Assembly (NCBI GenBank): GCA_045132495.1
Contig: JBGUSK010000140.1
Span: forward strand, 7,116 to 71,115
Reading direction: 5' to 3'
DNA: 64,000 nucleotides
Source of the DNA: UBA11524 sp045132495
GTDB lineage: Bacteria; Bacillota; Clostridia; Christensenellales; Aristaeellaceae
Numbering within the stretch: position 1 is the first letter of the stretch; every line of letters starts with the position of its first letter. Positions 9,026-17,280 of this stretch are shown one piece after another. The position numbers were made by a program, and so were the translations under genes. The notes under the pieces were generated by a model that saw nothing but the letters and a program-made list of their open reading frames with translations, was not told the origin of the DNA and did not search any database.

Positions 9026-10232
9026 CCGCAATAAGGGCAAGACCAACGCTGATGGCCGAGTCCTTAAGGCTAACTGGGAATACCGATTCTACGGTGCACC
9101 CATCCGTGGCAAGCGACAGGTCATTCAGAAGTGCGGTTTTTCCACCAAAGCTGAAGCTGTCGAGGCAGGTACTAAAGCCTACACAGAATACATGCAGGTC
9201 GGCTCCGTGTTCAGCCCGACGGAGATGAGCTACTCCGATTGTCTGGACTCCTGGTTGGAGAACTATGTCGCCGTCAACTGCAAGGATACTACCCGAGAGG
9301 GCTACGAGAAGCGCATTGAGCAGCACATCCGCCCTACGCTGGGCAAGTACCGCCTTGCCGCCATCCAGACCGAACACATCCAGAAGTTCATCAACAGTTT
9401 GTACTACAAGCGTTACAGCCGCAACACGCTGTCGAACCTGCTGGGAATCATCAGCAATTCGATGAAGTACGCCAAACGGCAGAAGTGGATTCAGCACAGC
9501 CCCACCGAAGACGTTCTGCTGCCCTCCACCCGCAAGTGTCAGAACCAGCGCCATATGGAGCGCAACGCCATCAGCCGCAAGGATCTGGATGCCATCTTCG
9601 CCAGATTCCCGGAAGGACACTCCTGCCACCTGCCGATGATGCTCGCTTACCATTGCGGGCTCCGGTTGGGAGAAGTCTTCGGATTGGTCTGGGAAGATAT
9701 CGACCTGCAGGAGGGAAAGCTCACCGTCAACCGGCAGGTGCAGTGGATGCAGAACATAAGCCGCTGGCTCATCACTGAGCCCAAGTATGAGTCCACCCGC
9801 ACCATTGCGCTGGACAACACAATCTGGTCATTGCTCCGCCGAGAACATACGCGCCAGCTTCAAAATAGATTGCGCCTCGGTCCCGGGTACCGCCGCTACT
9901 ACGAGGACAGGGACCATCTGCTGAGCGAGACCGGCACAAAGGAACTGCACCTGGTTACCTTGCGCCCAGACGGCTCCTACATCCAAGCCCGGGCAACCCA
10001 GCATAGCAACCACGTCATCAAAACCGAGCTGGGCATTGAAAACTTCGATTTCCACAGTTTACGCCATACCCATGCTACTGAACTGAGCGAGTTCGGCGTG
10101 AACCCTAAGGAGATCCAGCGCCGTTTGGGCCACAAGAGCCTCGAGGTCACCACGCGTCGGTATATCCACGCTACGGAGGAGATGCAGCGGCAGTCGGTGG
10201 GGATTATGAACCAGATGTATCAGGCGAGGTGA
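9003..10232 (+). CDS. int: Tyrosine site-specific integrase of the island
   Basis: A 409-residue integrase. The frame is open further upstream, but AGAGGAGG precedes the ATG at 9003, which gives a normal integrase N-terminus. Residues 1-75 are an arm-type DNA-binding segment, about 80-180 a SAM-like core-binding domain and about 195-400 the catalytic domain, with R221, H351, R354, H377 and Y387 all present. It lies at the edge of the island with the excisionase directly upstream, so it most likely mediates island integration and excision. The repeats just downstream are candidate attachment-site sequence. Confidence 0.93.
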   Translation: MANISYRNRNKGKTNADGRVLKANWEYRFYGAPIRGKRQVIQKCGFSTKAEAVEAGTKAYTEYMQVGSVFSPTEMSYSDCLDSWLENYVAVNCKDTTREGYEKRIEQHIRPTLGKYRLAAIQTEHIQKFINSLYYKRYSRNTLSNLLGIISNSMKYAKRQKWIQHSPTEDVLLPSTRKCQNQRHMERNAISRKDLDAIFARFPEGHSCHLPMMLAYHCGLRLGEVFGLVWEDIDLQEGKLTVNRQVQWMQNISRWLITEPKYESTRTIALDNTIWSLLRREHTRQLQNRLRLGPGYRRYYEDRDHLLSETGTKELHLVTLRPDGSYIQARATQHSNHVIKTELGIENFDFHSLRHTHATELSEFGVNPKEIQRRLGHKSLEVTTRRYIHATEEMQRQSVGIMNQMYQAR

Positions 10233-10499
10233 AGCAGACAATTGCATAAGAATAGCCGCCCTGGAGTTGATGAGGCTCCGGGCGGCATACTTTATCTGCA
10301 GGGAATAATGATGTTGCATCTGGTCATTTTGCAAAACCATCGGGTTGTTGCGCATACATACAAACGCGCATACAAACCTCGATTTTCCGGGCTTTATCAC
10401 GTACATATCGCCCTCTACAAACGTGGCCAAATTGTGGCCAAGATGTACGCCGATATGTACACACAAAAGCCACTTGCAGGATGCGCATCTAGAACATGC
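10233..10499. other. Island/chromosome junction with repeats, candidate att region
   Basis: No convincing gene. The region holds a GC-rich hairpin just after int (10255-10286: GCCGCCC paired with GGGCGGC, possible int terminator). It also holds near-duplicate GCGCATAC units (10350-10365 and 10366-10377), an inverted repeat GTACATATCG (10401-10410) with CGATATGTAC (10451-10460), and a direct repeat GTGGCCAA (10423-10430 and 10434-10441). Clusters like this are what integrase arm or core sites look like, but the att core itself is not proven. Confidence 0.45.
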
Positions 10500-10530
10500 A
10501 AAAAGGAGCCTATCCTTTCGGATAGACCCC
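10500..10530 (-). terminator. Terminator of the GGGtGRT operon
   Basis: On the minus strand a GGGGTCTATCC/GGATAGGCTCC stem with a GAAA loop is followed by five T residues (10500-10504 on the plus strand), 17 bases after the GGGtGRT stop. Confidence 0.8.
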
Positions 10531-10546
10531 TTGATTTTGCAAGAAA

Positions 10547-11563
10547 TTACTTGGAGGCGTTCTCCACAGCCACAGCCACGGCGACGGTAGCGCCAACCAT
10601 GGGGTTGTTGCCCATGCCGATCAGGCCCATCATCTCAACGTGCGCAGGCACGGAGGAGGAACCGGCGAACTGAGCGTCGGAGTGCATACGGCCCAGGGTG
10701 TCGGTCATGCCGTAGGAGGCGGGGCCGGCAGCCATGTTGTCGGGATGCAGGGTACGGCCGGTGCCGCCGCCGGAAGCAACAGAGAAGTACTTCTTGCCAG
10801 CCTCGGTCATTTCCTTCTTGTAGGTGCCGGCAACGGGATGCTGGAAGCGGGTGGGGTTGGTGGAGTTACCGGTGATGGAAACGCCCACGCCCTCGTGCCA
10901 CATGATGGCAACGCCCTCGCGGACGTCGTCAGCGCCGTAGCAGTTGACCTTCGCACGCTCGCCGTCGGAGTAAGCGGTCTTGTTCACAACGGTCAGGGCA
11001 TGATCTTCCTTCACGTCGGCAGACAGGTAGTCATACTTGGTCTGCACATAGGTGAAGCCGTTGATGCGGGAGATGATCATGGCAGCGTCCTTGCCCAGGC
11101 CGTTCAGGATAACGCGCAGGGGATTCTGACGAACCTTGTTGGCGTTACGGGCGATACCGATAGCACCCTCGGCGGCAGCGAAGGACTCGTGGCCGGCCAG
11201 GAAGGCGAAGCACTCGGTAGCCTCGTCCAGCAGCATGGCGCCCAGGTTGCCGTGGCCCAGACCAACCTGACGCTGGTCAGCAACGGAGCCGGGGATGCAG
11301 AAGGCCTGCAGGGCCTCGCCGATGCACACGGCGGCTTCCTTAGCGGTCTTGACGCCCTTCTTCAGAGCGATGCCGGCGCCCAGCTCGTAGGCCCACTTGG
11401 CATTCTCGAAGCAGATGGGCTGGATGCCCTCGGTGATGCCGTAGCCGTCAACACCGTGCTCGTTGTTGAACTTCTTCAGATCCTCCCAGGAGGCGAAGCC
11501 GTACTTGTCCAGAACAGGCTGCAGCTGAGGCATGCGGCCTTCGTAGTTTTCAAACAGAGCCAT
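10547..11563 (-). CDS. GGGtGRT family protein, function unknown
   Basis: A 338-residue member of the GGGtGRT family. The name-giving motif GGGTGRT is at 265-271, and the conserved tail MGLIGMGNNPMVG is near 310-323. The protein has no signal peptide or membrane segment. The family is found in anaerobic Firmicutes, usually next to a NifU-like scaffold gene, exactly as here (18 bases downstream of it). GAGGAGG precedes the ATG. No reaction is known to me; a link with iron-sulfur chemistry is inferred only from the neighbour. Confidence 0.9.
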   Translation of the reverse strand: MALFENYEGRMPQLQPVLDKYGFASWEDLKKFNNEHGVDGYGITEGIQPICFENAKWAYELGAGIALKKGVKTAKEAAVCIGEALQAFCIPGSVADQRQVGLGHGNLGAMLLDEATECFAFLAGHESFAAAEGAIGIARNANKVRQNPLRVILNGLGKDAAMIISRINGFTYVQTKYDYLSADVKEDHALTVVNKTAYSDGERAKVNCYGADDVREGVAIMWHEGVGVSITGNSTNPTRFQHPVAGTYKKEMTEAGKKYFSVASGGGTGRTLHPDNMAAGPASYGMTDTLGRMHSDAQFAGSSSVPAHVEMMGLIGMGNNPMVGATVAVAVAVENASK

Positions 11564-11581
11564 TTTTACATACCTCCTCTA

Positions 11582-12283
11582 TTACTGATGACGGGGATCG
11601 ATCCAGGCGACCGCGCCGTCTTCGGCCTTGAAGCGGCCGTAGGTGCCGATGTTCTTGGCATAGGCCTCGTTGGGCTCCATACCCTTCTTGATGGCGTCCA
11701 TCATCTTGCCCAGGGACAGGAACTGGTAGCCGCAGATCTGGTTGTCCTTATCCAGAGCGATCTTCAGCACGTAGCCCTCGGCCATCTCCAGGTAACGGGG
11801 GCCCTTTTCCAGGGTGCCGTACATGGTGCCGACCTGGCTGCGCAGGCCCTTGCCCAGGTCCTCCAGACCAGCGCCGATGCGCAGGCCGTCATCGGAGAAA
11901 GCGGACTGGGTGCGGCCGTACACGATCTGCAGGAACAGCTCGCGCATGGCGGTATTGATGGCGTCGCACACAAGGTCGGTGTTCAGCGCCTCGAGGATGG
12001 TCTTGCCAGGCAGGATCTCGGAGGCCATAGCGGCGGAGTGGGTCATGCCGGAGCAGCCGATGGTCTCAACCAGCGCTTCCTGGATGACGCCCTGCTTGAC
12101 GTTCAGGGTCAGCTTGCAGGTGCCCTGCTGAGGAGCGCACCAGCCGATGCCGTGGGTCAGGCCGGAAATGTCCTTGATCTCCTTCGCCTGCACCCACTTG
12201 CCCTCTTCGGGGATGGGCGCGGGGCCATGGTTGGGGCCCTTGGCGACACAGACCATTTCTTCAACTTCCTTGGTGTAAAGCAT
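11582..12283 (-). CDS. NifU-like iron-sulfur cluster assembly scaffold protein
   Basis: A 233-residue protein with an IscU/NifU N-terminal-like fold. Candidate cluster ligands are C49, C56, C77 (in ETIGCSGMTHS) and C106. It is longer than a standalone IscU and has an extra C-terminal region that is probably specific to the GGGtGRT-associated subfamily. No isc, suf or nif gene is nearby, so it may serve its partner rather than general cluster assembly. TAGGAGG precedes the ATG; a TATAAT lies on the minus strand about 65 bases upstream without a clear -35. Confidence 0.85.
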   Translation of the reverse strand: MLYTKEVEEMVCVAKGPNHGPAPIPEEGKWVQAKEIKDISGLTHGIGWCAPQQGTCKLTLNVKQGVIQEALVETIGCSGMTHSAAMASEILPGKTILEALNTDLVCDAINTAMRELFLQIVYGRTQSAFSDDGLRIGAGLEDLGKGLRSQVGTMYGTLEKGPRYLEMAEGYVLKIALDKDNQICGYQFLSLGKMMDAIKKGMEPNEAYAKNIGTYGRFKAEDGAVAWIDPRHQ

Positions 12284-12414
12284 GGAATGTTTCCTCCTAT
12301 CTCATGATAGTCGTGAATAGAGGTCGATTTTGCCTCATACGGATTCATTATATCATAATATTCGCATCTTGGGTAGTGTTTTTTTGCACCACATGAAAAT
12401 TTGTTTGGAATTTA

Positions 12415-13050
12415 TCAAATCGCTTTCCTTCTTGCGTCCTTGGACGCATCCACCTCGTGCCACTCGCCATCCAGGCGAACGGCATTCCACACATGCAGCC
12501 GCCGTTCGCCGCGTCCGCATCGGTATTCGCATTCAATTCCACAGATTCCGCACAGCAGGTACAGCACATCCGCATAGCCCTGACAGTTGGCTTGCCTGTC
12601 TTTGAGGACGCTCGCTGCGCCGACCAGCCTTTCGTAGCCCTTCTTTCCCGGCGCGGTGTGAACATAGCGGATATTCCGGCAAATCCAGCTGTACACATGG
12701 TGGAAACGGACTTCTTCGGCTCCTGAGCGGATGGCTTCCATAGCAATATCACAGGCATTAGCCAGACCAAAGAATTCAGCATTGGTCAATACAGGTTTTC
12801 TGCCATGGCTCCAGTGATCCAGCATCCGCACACCCTCGCGATATTTGATTTTCGCCGTAAGTACGGCTCCCCTGCCCCGGCTGCGGACGATACGATGCTG
12901 CACCCCCTGCGCCATGGGCAGTCCAGTGATGAGGGCTTCCAGGAAGGCTGCGTCGTTCATGCGAGCAGACAGTGCAGGCGTGATCTCGCATTTCACGTCC
13001 GTCTCCCGCACGGATTGAACCTGCGCCAGATACGCCGCCAGCGCACTCAT
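12415..13050 (-). CDS. Transglutaminase-like domain protein
   Basis: A 211-residue protein with a transglutaminase/protease-like core. The catalytic triad is visible as C156 (ANCQGYAD), H186 (LHVWNAV) and D201 (HEVDAS). There is no signal peptide, so it is probably cytoplasmic. The ATG at 13050 is preferred over one 39 bases upstream, because it follows the nucleotidyltransferase stop by 8 bases and has GGGGA in front. Substrate unknown. Confidence 0.8.
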   Translation of the reverse strand: MSALAAYLAQVQSVRETDVKCEITPALSARMNDAAFLEALITGLPMAQGVQHRIVRSRGRGAVLTAKIKYREGVRMLDHWSHGRKPVLTNAEFFGLANACDIAMEAIRSGAEEVRFHHVYSWICRNIRYVHTAPGKKGYERLVGAASVLKDRQANCQGYADVLYLLCGICGIECEYRCGRGERRLHVWNAVRLDGEWHEVDASKDARRKAI

Positions 13051-13058
13051 TTCCCCGA

Positions 13059-13664
13059 TCACAGCAGCATCTCCAGACACTTGACCCATGCCGTCAGCGC
13101 TTCCTGCGTGAACTCCGCCAGCGCGCGGGCATAGGCGGCGTACACATCAGGATGAGCATTTTCCAACCAGCGCAGGCTTTTCTTCGGGCCGCAGTAGGGC
13201 TGATGCAGCAGGTCGCAGGCGATCTCAAGTGAGTCCGTCAGCAGCCAGTGCCAGCGGTACAGGCCCTCCGCATCGGCGCGGGCGGAGCGGGCGAGCATCT
13301 TCCGGCACCACGTGAGTGATTCCTCGTTTTCCCCGGCAGACTTCCCCGGCTGGGCGGCAATATAGTCCCGCACCCGCGCTCGGAGCGCCGTGCCCTTCCC
13401 CTGCGAATCATGGAGAACCACACCGTCCGCAATCTGCACTGCCTCATCCAACGCATCGTCCGCTGCGAAATAATCCGCAGGGTATACCCACACATCCATC
13501 TGCACGCCATCGACGATGGACACATCATGATGGGCCTCATGATCCGCAAGGATAAGCGCGTCAAAATCGCTACCCTCGTTGTCCATTCCGTCCGCATAGG
13601 AGCCGTAGAGGATCAGCGCTTCGGGCGCATAGGTTCCATACAGGTAGTTGAGGATGCTTTCCAC
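13059..13664 (-). CDS. Nucleotidyltransferase domain protein
   Basis: Polymerase-beta-like nucleotidyltransferase of 201 residues. The motif LYGSYADG with DFD (G21-S22, D33, D35) is the metal-binding site of this fold; the C-terminal half is helical. The frame is open far upstream into the divergent ylmC-like gene. The real start is taken as the GTG at 13664, because AAAGGAGG lies exactly 8 bases before it; an ATG at 13697 has no such site. Forms an operon with the transglutaminase-like gene. It could be an antitoxin- or aminoglycoside-type transferase; the role is unknown. Confidence 0.78.
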   Translation of the reverse strand: MESILNYLYGTYAPEALILYGSYADGMDNEGSDFDALILADHEAHHDVSIVDGVQMDVWVYPADYFAADDALDEAVQIADGVVLHDSQGKGTALRARVRDYIAAQPGKSAGENEESLTWCRKMLARSARADAEGLYRWHWLLTDSLEIACDLLHQPYCGPKKSLRWLENAHPDVYAAYARALAEFTQEALTAWVKCLEMLL

Positions 13665-13728
13665 AGCATTCGCCTCCTTTCCTCCGTATTCTACCATAAA
13701 CACAGTGTATCCGCAACGCATGAAATAC

Positions 13729-13755
13729 GGTCCCTCCGCATAGCATGGAGGGACC
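13729..13755. repeat. Perfect hairpin between divergent genes
   Basis: GGTCCCTCC (13729-13737) pairs perfectly with GGAGGGACC (13747-13755) around a 9-base loop. It ends 11 bases before the Shine-Dalgarno of the PRC-barrel gene, so it would sit in that gene's leader. No T run follows, so it is not an obvious terminator. Confidence 0.6.
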
Positions 13756-13778
13756 GAGTTGATTAAGGAGGTATGCCC

Positions 13779-14018
13779 ATGACCCTGTCCGAGCTGCGAC
13801 AGAAGGACGTGATCAACACCCGCGATGGCAGGAGCCTGGGAAAGGTGATGGACATCGAATTCTGCCTGTGCGACGGGCGTATCACCGCGATCGTAGTCCC
13901 GGGTGAGTTCAGGTTCGGCCACATGCTGCGAGGCGAAAGGGCCGGCGTCGTTATTCCTTGGGAGATGATCTGCAAGATCGGAGACGACGTGATCCTGGTG
14001 GATATAGAGTTTGGTTAA
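13779..14018 (+). CDS. PRC-barrel protein, YlmC/YmxH family
   Basis: A 79-residue PRC-barrel protein of the YlmC/YmxH type, small proteins conserved in spore-forming Firmicutes and of unclear function. Two ATGs are in frame (13773 and 13779). The second is 7 bases from AAGGAGGT and the first only 1 base, so the second is chosen. Its TAA stop overlaps the TAA of the convergent anti-sigma gene through a shared TTAA (14015-14018). Confidence 0.85.
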   Translation: MTLSELRQKDVINTRDGRSLGKVMDIEFCLCDGRITAIVVPGEFRFGHMLRGERAGVVIPWEMICKIGDDVILVDIEFG

Positions 14019-14908
14019 GGCTGCGGCGTGGACTCAGCAAGCGGCCAGTTCATGGGGAGCTTGGTTGCTATGGGCGTGGGGCTCGCTATCTGGAAGGCTT
14101 GCGATCCATCCGGGTTGGGTGTGTAGGTAACATAGGGCATGGGGGTTGCAGTAAGGAAGGGATGCAGTTCATAATAGCCCTGATCGCCCATGATGGTCAC
14201 ATGCTCCAGGGATTTGAGGTGCGCGCCTTTGATGGAAACCTGCTGGGGCTGATCCTCGTCGGCAAGATAGAAGACCTGTCCGCTGCCATCGTTCCGGCCC
14301 AGCAGCAGACGGTACACCGGCATATCGTTGCCCAGCCTGTCCGTGCCGATCACAGTATCCTCTTCCATATAGCCCAGAACGAAGTATACGTCATCCGCCA
14401 GCGTGCGGGCTTCATGCCGGGTGGAGGTGATGTAGGCATGACCTTCGTAAAGCCCCTTGGCAGCCTCGGGATAAGACATCGCACTGTACTGGATGTGCAT
14501 CGTAGCGCTCTTGGGAATGTTGCTGGCGTGGATGAGCGCCATGCCGTCCTTGGAAACCACCACGGACAGTTGCGCCTCCTCAATACGCAAGGCTTTCTCA
14601 AAGTACCAGAAGGTGCAGCGGGAGGCTGAAATGGCCATCACCCCCGCAACGACGATGCCCAGCAGCAGCGCCAGCCAGGTGCGGCGCTTGCGGCGTTTCT
14701 TCATTTTCTTGACCGTGGTGACAAATTCGGGCGCCGCGCTCTGCACGGGCAGCTCGATCTTGGCTTCGCCCTTCATCTCTGAATAGACCTTGTCGCATGG
14801 CGGGCACTCCTGCATATGCTCGTCCACCATCGCCTTTGCTTTTTCGCTGGCTGTTCCGTCGATGCACATGGGCATCAGGTCGCGGACGATATCGCAATCA
14901 TGTTTCAT
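14015..14908 (-). CDS. Anti-sigma factor, zinc-finger (zf-HC2) type
   Basis: A 297-residue membrane protein. The N-terminal cytoplasmic domain has the anti-sigma zinc motif H31-x3-C35-x2-C38. A basic stretch (KKMKKRRKRR) precedes one transmembrane helix at about 76-95, and about 200 residues lie outside the cell. It starts inside the 3' end of the ECF sigma gene (11-base overlap), the usual layout of a sigma/anti-sigma pair. The extracellular domain is not recognised and may sense an envelope signal. Confidence 0.88.
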   Translation of the reverse strand: MKHDCDIVRDLMPMCIDGTASEKAKAMVDEHMQECPPCDKVYSEMKGEAKIELPVQSAAPEFVTTVKKMKKRRKRRTWLALLLGIVVAGVMAISASRCTFWYFEKALRIEEAQLSVVVSKDGMALIHASNIPKSATMHIQYSAMSYPEAAKGLYEGHAYITSTRHEARTLADDVYFVLGYMEEDTVIGTDRLGNDMPVYRLLLGRNDGSGQVFYLADEDQPQQVSIKGAHLKSLEHVTIMGDQGYYELHPFLTATPMPYVTYTPNPDGSQAFQIASPTPIATKLPMNWPLAESTPQP

Positions 14909-15386
14909 GTTCCATCTGCTCCTTCCATAAGTGGTTCAGCTGTTGGCGGCCCCGGTAGTAGATTGTTCTTGCCCAGGTGGCGGGCTTGCCGAAAAGCGCG
15001 CCAATCTCCTCATGGCTCAATTCACCAAAGGTGCGCAGCGTCAGCACCTCCCGGTACGGCTCGGGCAGGCTGTGCAGCAGCCGATGGATGGTCAGCCGCT
15101 TCTCCTTTTCCAACAGGGAGTCGGTGAAATCTGCCTCCTCAGGCAACTCCTCCACCGGCGTAGGCGGCGGCTTTCGGCACCAGGTGAAGTACTGCCGTTT
15201 GGCTATGCCGCATAGCCAAGTGGACGGCGTGCACTGGCCGCGGAAGTTCTTCCACTGCTTCATCGCCTGATAGAAGGTCTCCTGGGTGAGCTCATCCGAC
15301 AGGGCTTCGTCGCCGGTCAAACGCAGCAAGAATGACCGAACCTTGTTGTATTCCTCATGACATGTATGCTCGAAGTCATTCACCAT
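14898..15386 (-). CDS. ECF-family RNA polymerase sigma factor
   Basis: A 162-residue sigma-70 family protein. Region 2 shows LSDELTQETFYQAMKQW and region 4 shows LPEPYREVLTLRTFGELSHEEIG. The ATG at 15386 is chosen over one 21 bases upstream because AAAGGAGG is 7 bases before it. Partner of the overlapping anti-sigma gene; its regulon cannot be told from the sequence. Confidence 0.92.
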   Translation of the reverse strand: MVNDFEHTCHEEYNKVRSFLLRLTGDEALSDELTQETFYQAMKQWKNFRGQCTPSTWLCGIAKRQYFTWCRKPPPTPVEELPEEADFTDSLLEKEKRLTIHRLLHSLPEPYREVLTLRTFGELSHEEIGALFGKPATWARTIYYRGRQQLNHLWKEQMEHET

Positions 15387-15475
15387 GGTCGCCTCCTTTC
15401 CGCTCAATTTTCTGAAACAAAAGGCCTTTGCGCCTGTTAGTCGCAGAAAAACGGAAAATGTGTCACGCTGATACG

Positions 15476-15500
15476 AAAAAATCCGGAAGTATCTCCGGAT
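15476..15500 (-). terminator. Terminator after the HExxH gene
   Basis: On the minus strand ATCCGGA pairs with TCCGGAT and is followed by a T run (AAAAAA at 15476-15481 on the plus strand), 35 bases after the HExxH gene's stop. Confidence 0.75.
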
Positions 15501-15534
15501 CGATCTATTTCAGTCTTTCGGCACATTCTCCGTT

Positions 15535-15996
15535 TCAAATGCTTTTCAAACCATCATACAGTTCATTGAAGGACTTCATCCGATTGCAGCGGCCATAGGA
15601 AAGCGCCCGATCTTCGCCAAATTCAAGCAGGAAGCATTTCGTCAGTTCCTCTACCGTCTGCTCCAGCGCCGTAAAAAACTGCTGATAAGCAAAATTGCTG
15701 GCAGGCGTGCCTTCTTCAAAGCTGTTAATGATCAGGGATTCTGTCACCTGATCCAGCGGATACATCTTAATGTGCATCAGCTCATGGATAATGACTTCTT
15801 CCAGATTCTCCTGCTTTGGGTTGGCGACATTGAGCAGCAGAATCGCCTTCCTGTCATCACAGTCGATCTTGAAATCGCCTGTCTTACGCCAGCCAGGATC
15901 CTCCACCAGCTCCAGCTTAACGTCCCAGGCCGGGCTGATCCGCAGCTTCCTGATGTACTTCTCAAACAACCTATTGATGTTATCGTAGTCAAGCAT
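15535..15996 (-). CDS. Uncharacterised HExxH metallopeptidase-like protein
   Basis: A 153-residue protein I cannot assign to a named family. It carries IIHELMHIKMYPLD, an HExxH zinc-peptidase signature as in SprT/ImmA-like proteins, followed by a glutamate-rich helical region (ALEQTVEELTKC) that could supply the third ligand. There is no signal peptide. The ATG at 15996 is chosen because GGGAGGAGG lies upstream. It is the last gene of a run tyrA-DUF523-this gene. Confidence 0.65.
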   Translation of the reverse strand: MLDYDNINRLFEKYIRKLRISPAWDVKLELVEDPGWRKTGDFKIDCDDRKAILLLNVANPKQENLEEVIIHELMHIKMYPLDQVTESLIINSFEEGTPASNFAYQQFFTALEQTVEELTKCFLLEFGEDRALSYGRCNRMKSFNELYDGLKSI

Positions 15997-16019
15997 ATGA
16001 ATGCCTCCTCCCGTTTTTT

Positions 16020-16442
16020 TCATTCCGGTACGTCTTCCGCATCCATCAGTGGAATGCCCCGCTCCTTCAGTGCCCTTGCCAGCATGCCCATCCCGTCAAT
16101 GCGCACGCCGGAGAAGGTACCGTCATAAATCTGTTTTACACCGCAGGTCGGACTGCGGGACTGAAGGATTGCCATGTCAACACGTTTGTCCGCGATCATC
16201 TCCATCGCCCGCTGCACGCCAAGGCGGAAATTCTCCGTGCAGTCATCCCCATCCTTCGTCAGAACGCGGTCGCCCACCCATTCCACCGGCTTGCGAGGAC
16301 AGGGCAGCCCACCGAGCATTTCCGGGCAGACAGGGATGATCTCATGCCCTGCCACAAAACGCAGGACGCGCTCATTGCGGTTGTTGCCGCCGTTGTATTT
16401 GCAGTTTTCGCCCAGCAGGCAGGCAGATACCACGATCCTCAT
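16020..16442 (-). CDS. DUF523 family protein (YbbK-like)
   Basis: A 140-residue DUF523 protein. Conserved cysteines appear in the family positions: VSACLLGENCKYNG at the N-terminus, VCPEMLGGL near 38 and SRSPTCGVKQIYDG near 95-108. These suggest a bound metal or redox role; no function is established. It begins within a base or two of the tyrA stop, so the two are co-transcribed. Confidence 0.88.
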   Translation of the reverse strand: MRIVVSACLLGENCKYNGGNNRNERVLRFVAGHEIIPVCPEMLGGLPCPRKPVEWVGDRVLTKDGDDCTENFRLGVQRAMEMIADKRVDMAILQSRSPTCGVKQIYDGTFSGVRIDGMGMLARALKERGIPLMDAEDVPE

Positions 16443-16443
16443 A

Positions 16444-17280
16444 TCAAATCTCCAGTAGTCTTTCTTTCGTTTCGCGGCCCTCGCGGAGTAGCGCCATCAT
16501 CGCGTCACGGTCATTGTCGCGCAGGGCGTCGCGATACTCCGTCACCCGTTGGACGAGATCCTCCACCACGGGAAGCAGAGCCTCCCGGTTGTCGAAGAAA
16601 AGCTCCGTCCACATTCCCTCATTGAGCTTCGCCACACGAGTCATGTCCGCAAAGGAACCCGCAGAGAAGCCACGGTGCTTATCTGCCAGGGGGCACTTGA
16701 CGTATGCGCTGGACACGATGTGGGCCAGCTGACTGGTGTAAGCGATCATCTCGTCGTGGGTCTTCGGCGCGGTAAACTGAACCCGGCGGAAGCCCAGGTC
16801 AAGAAAGAAATCCCGGGCCGTTTGCAGCAGTTCCGGGTCGTCGTTGCCGTCAGTGCACAGGATCATGCTGGCGTTGTCAAACAGGTCATCCTTGGCGTAC
16901 CGGAAGCCGGAATGCTCACGGCCTGCCATGGGATGTCCGCCGAGGAAATGCCATTCCCCTGCCCTCGCCAACGGCACCAGCTGCTCGCAAATATGCTGCT
17001 TCACGCCGCCGCAGTCGATAACCAGGCAACCCGGCTTGAAGTCCGCTGCATGGGTCTTGACCCACTCGACGATGGCGCCAGGGTACAGACTGACCAGCAC
17101 CATATCGCAGGTGCGAAGGCTTTCGTCCGTCAGTTCCGCGTCGATGGCGCCCATCAGGAACGCCTGCTGGATGGTCTGCTGATTCAGATCGCAGCCATAC
17201 ACGGTATGCTCAGTGTGGAGCTTGATGGTACGGGCCAGCGAGCCGCCGATGAGGCCCAGGCCGATAATCGCGATATTCAT
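16444..17280 (-). CDS. tyrA: Prephenate dehydrogenase
   Basis: NAD(P)-dependent oxidative decarboxylation of prephenate in tyrosine synthesis. The dinucleotide-binding GLGLIGGSLA is at residues 7-16 and the substrate-site signature GGHPMAGREHSG near 118. The length (278 residues) fits a monofunctional enzyme without ACT or chorismate mutase domains. Its Shine-Dalgarno GGAGGGG lies within the 3' arm of a long hairpin immediately upstream. Confidence 0.93.
   Translation of the reverse strand: MNIAIIGLGLIGGSLARTIKLHTEHTVYGCDLNQQTIQQAFLMGAIDAELTDESLRTCDMVLVSLYPGAIVEWVKTHAADFKPGCLVIDCGGVKQHICEQLVPLARAGEWHFLGGHPMAGREHSGFRYAKDDLFDNASMILCTDGNDDPELLQTARDFFLDLGFRRVQFTAPKTHDEMIAYTSQLAHIVSSAYVKCPLADKHRGFSAGSFADMTRVAKLNEGMWTELFFDNREALLPVVEDLVQRVTEYRDALRDNDRDAMMALLREGRETKERLLEI

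Noticed and set aside
10640..12307. 555-codon plus-strand frame opposite the GGGtGRT and NifU-like genes
   Set aside because: Crosses two well-supported minus-strand genes and their ribosome sites; composition is that of an antisense frame.
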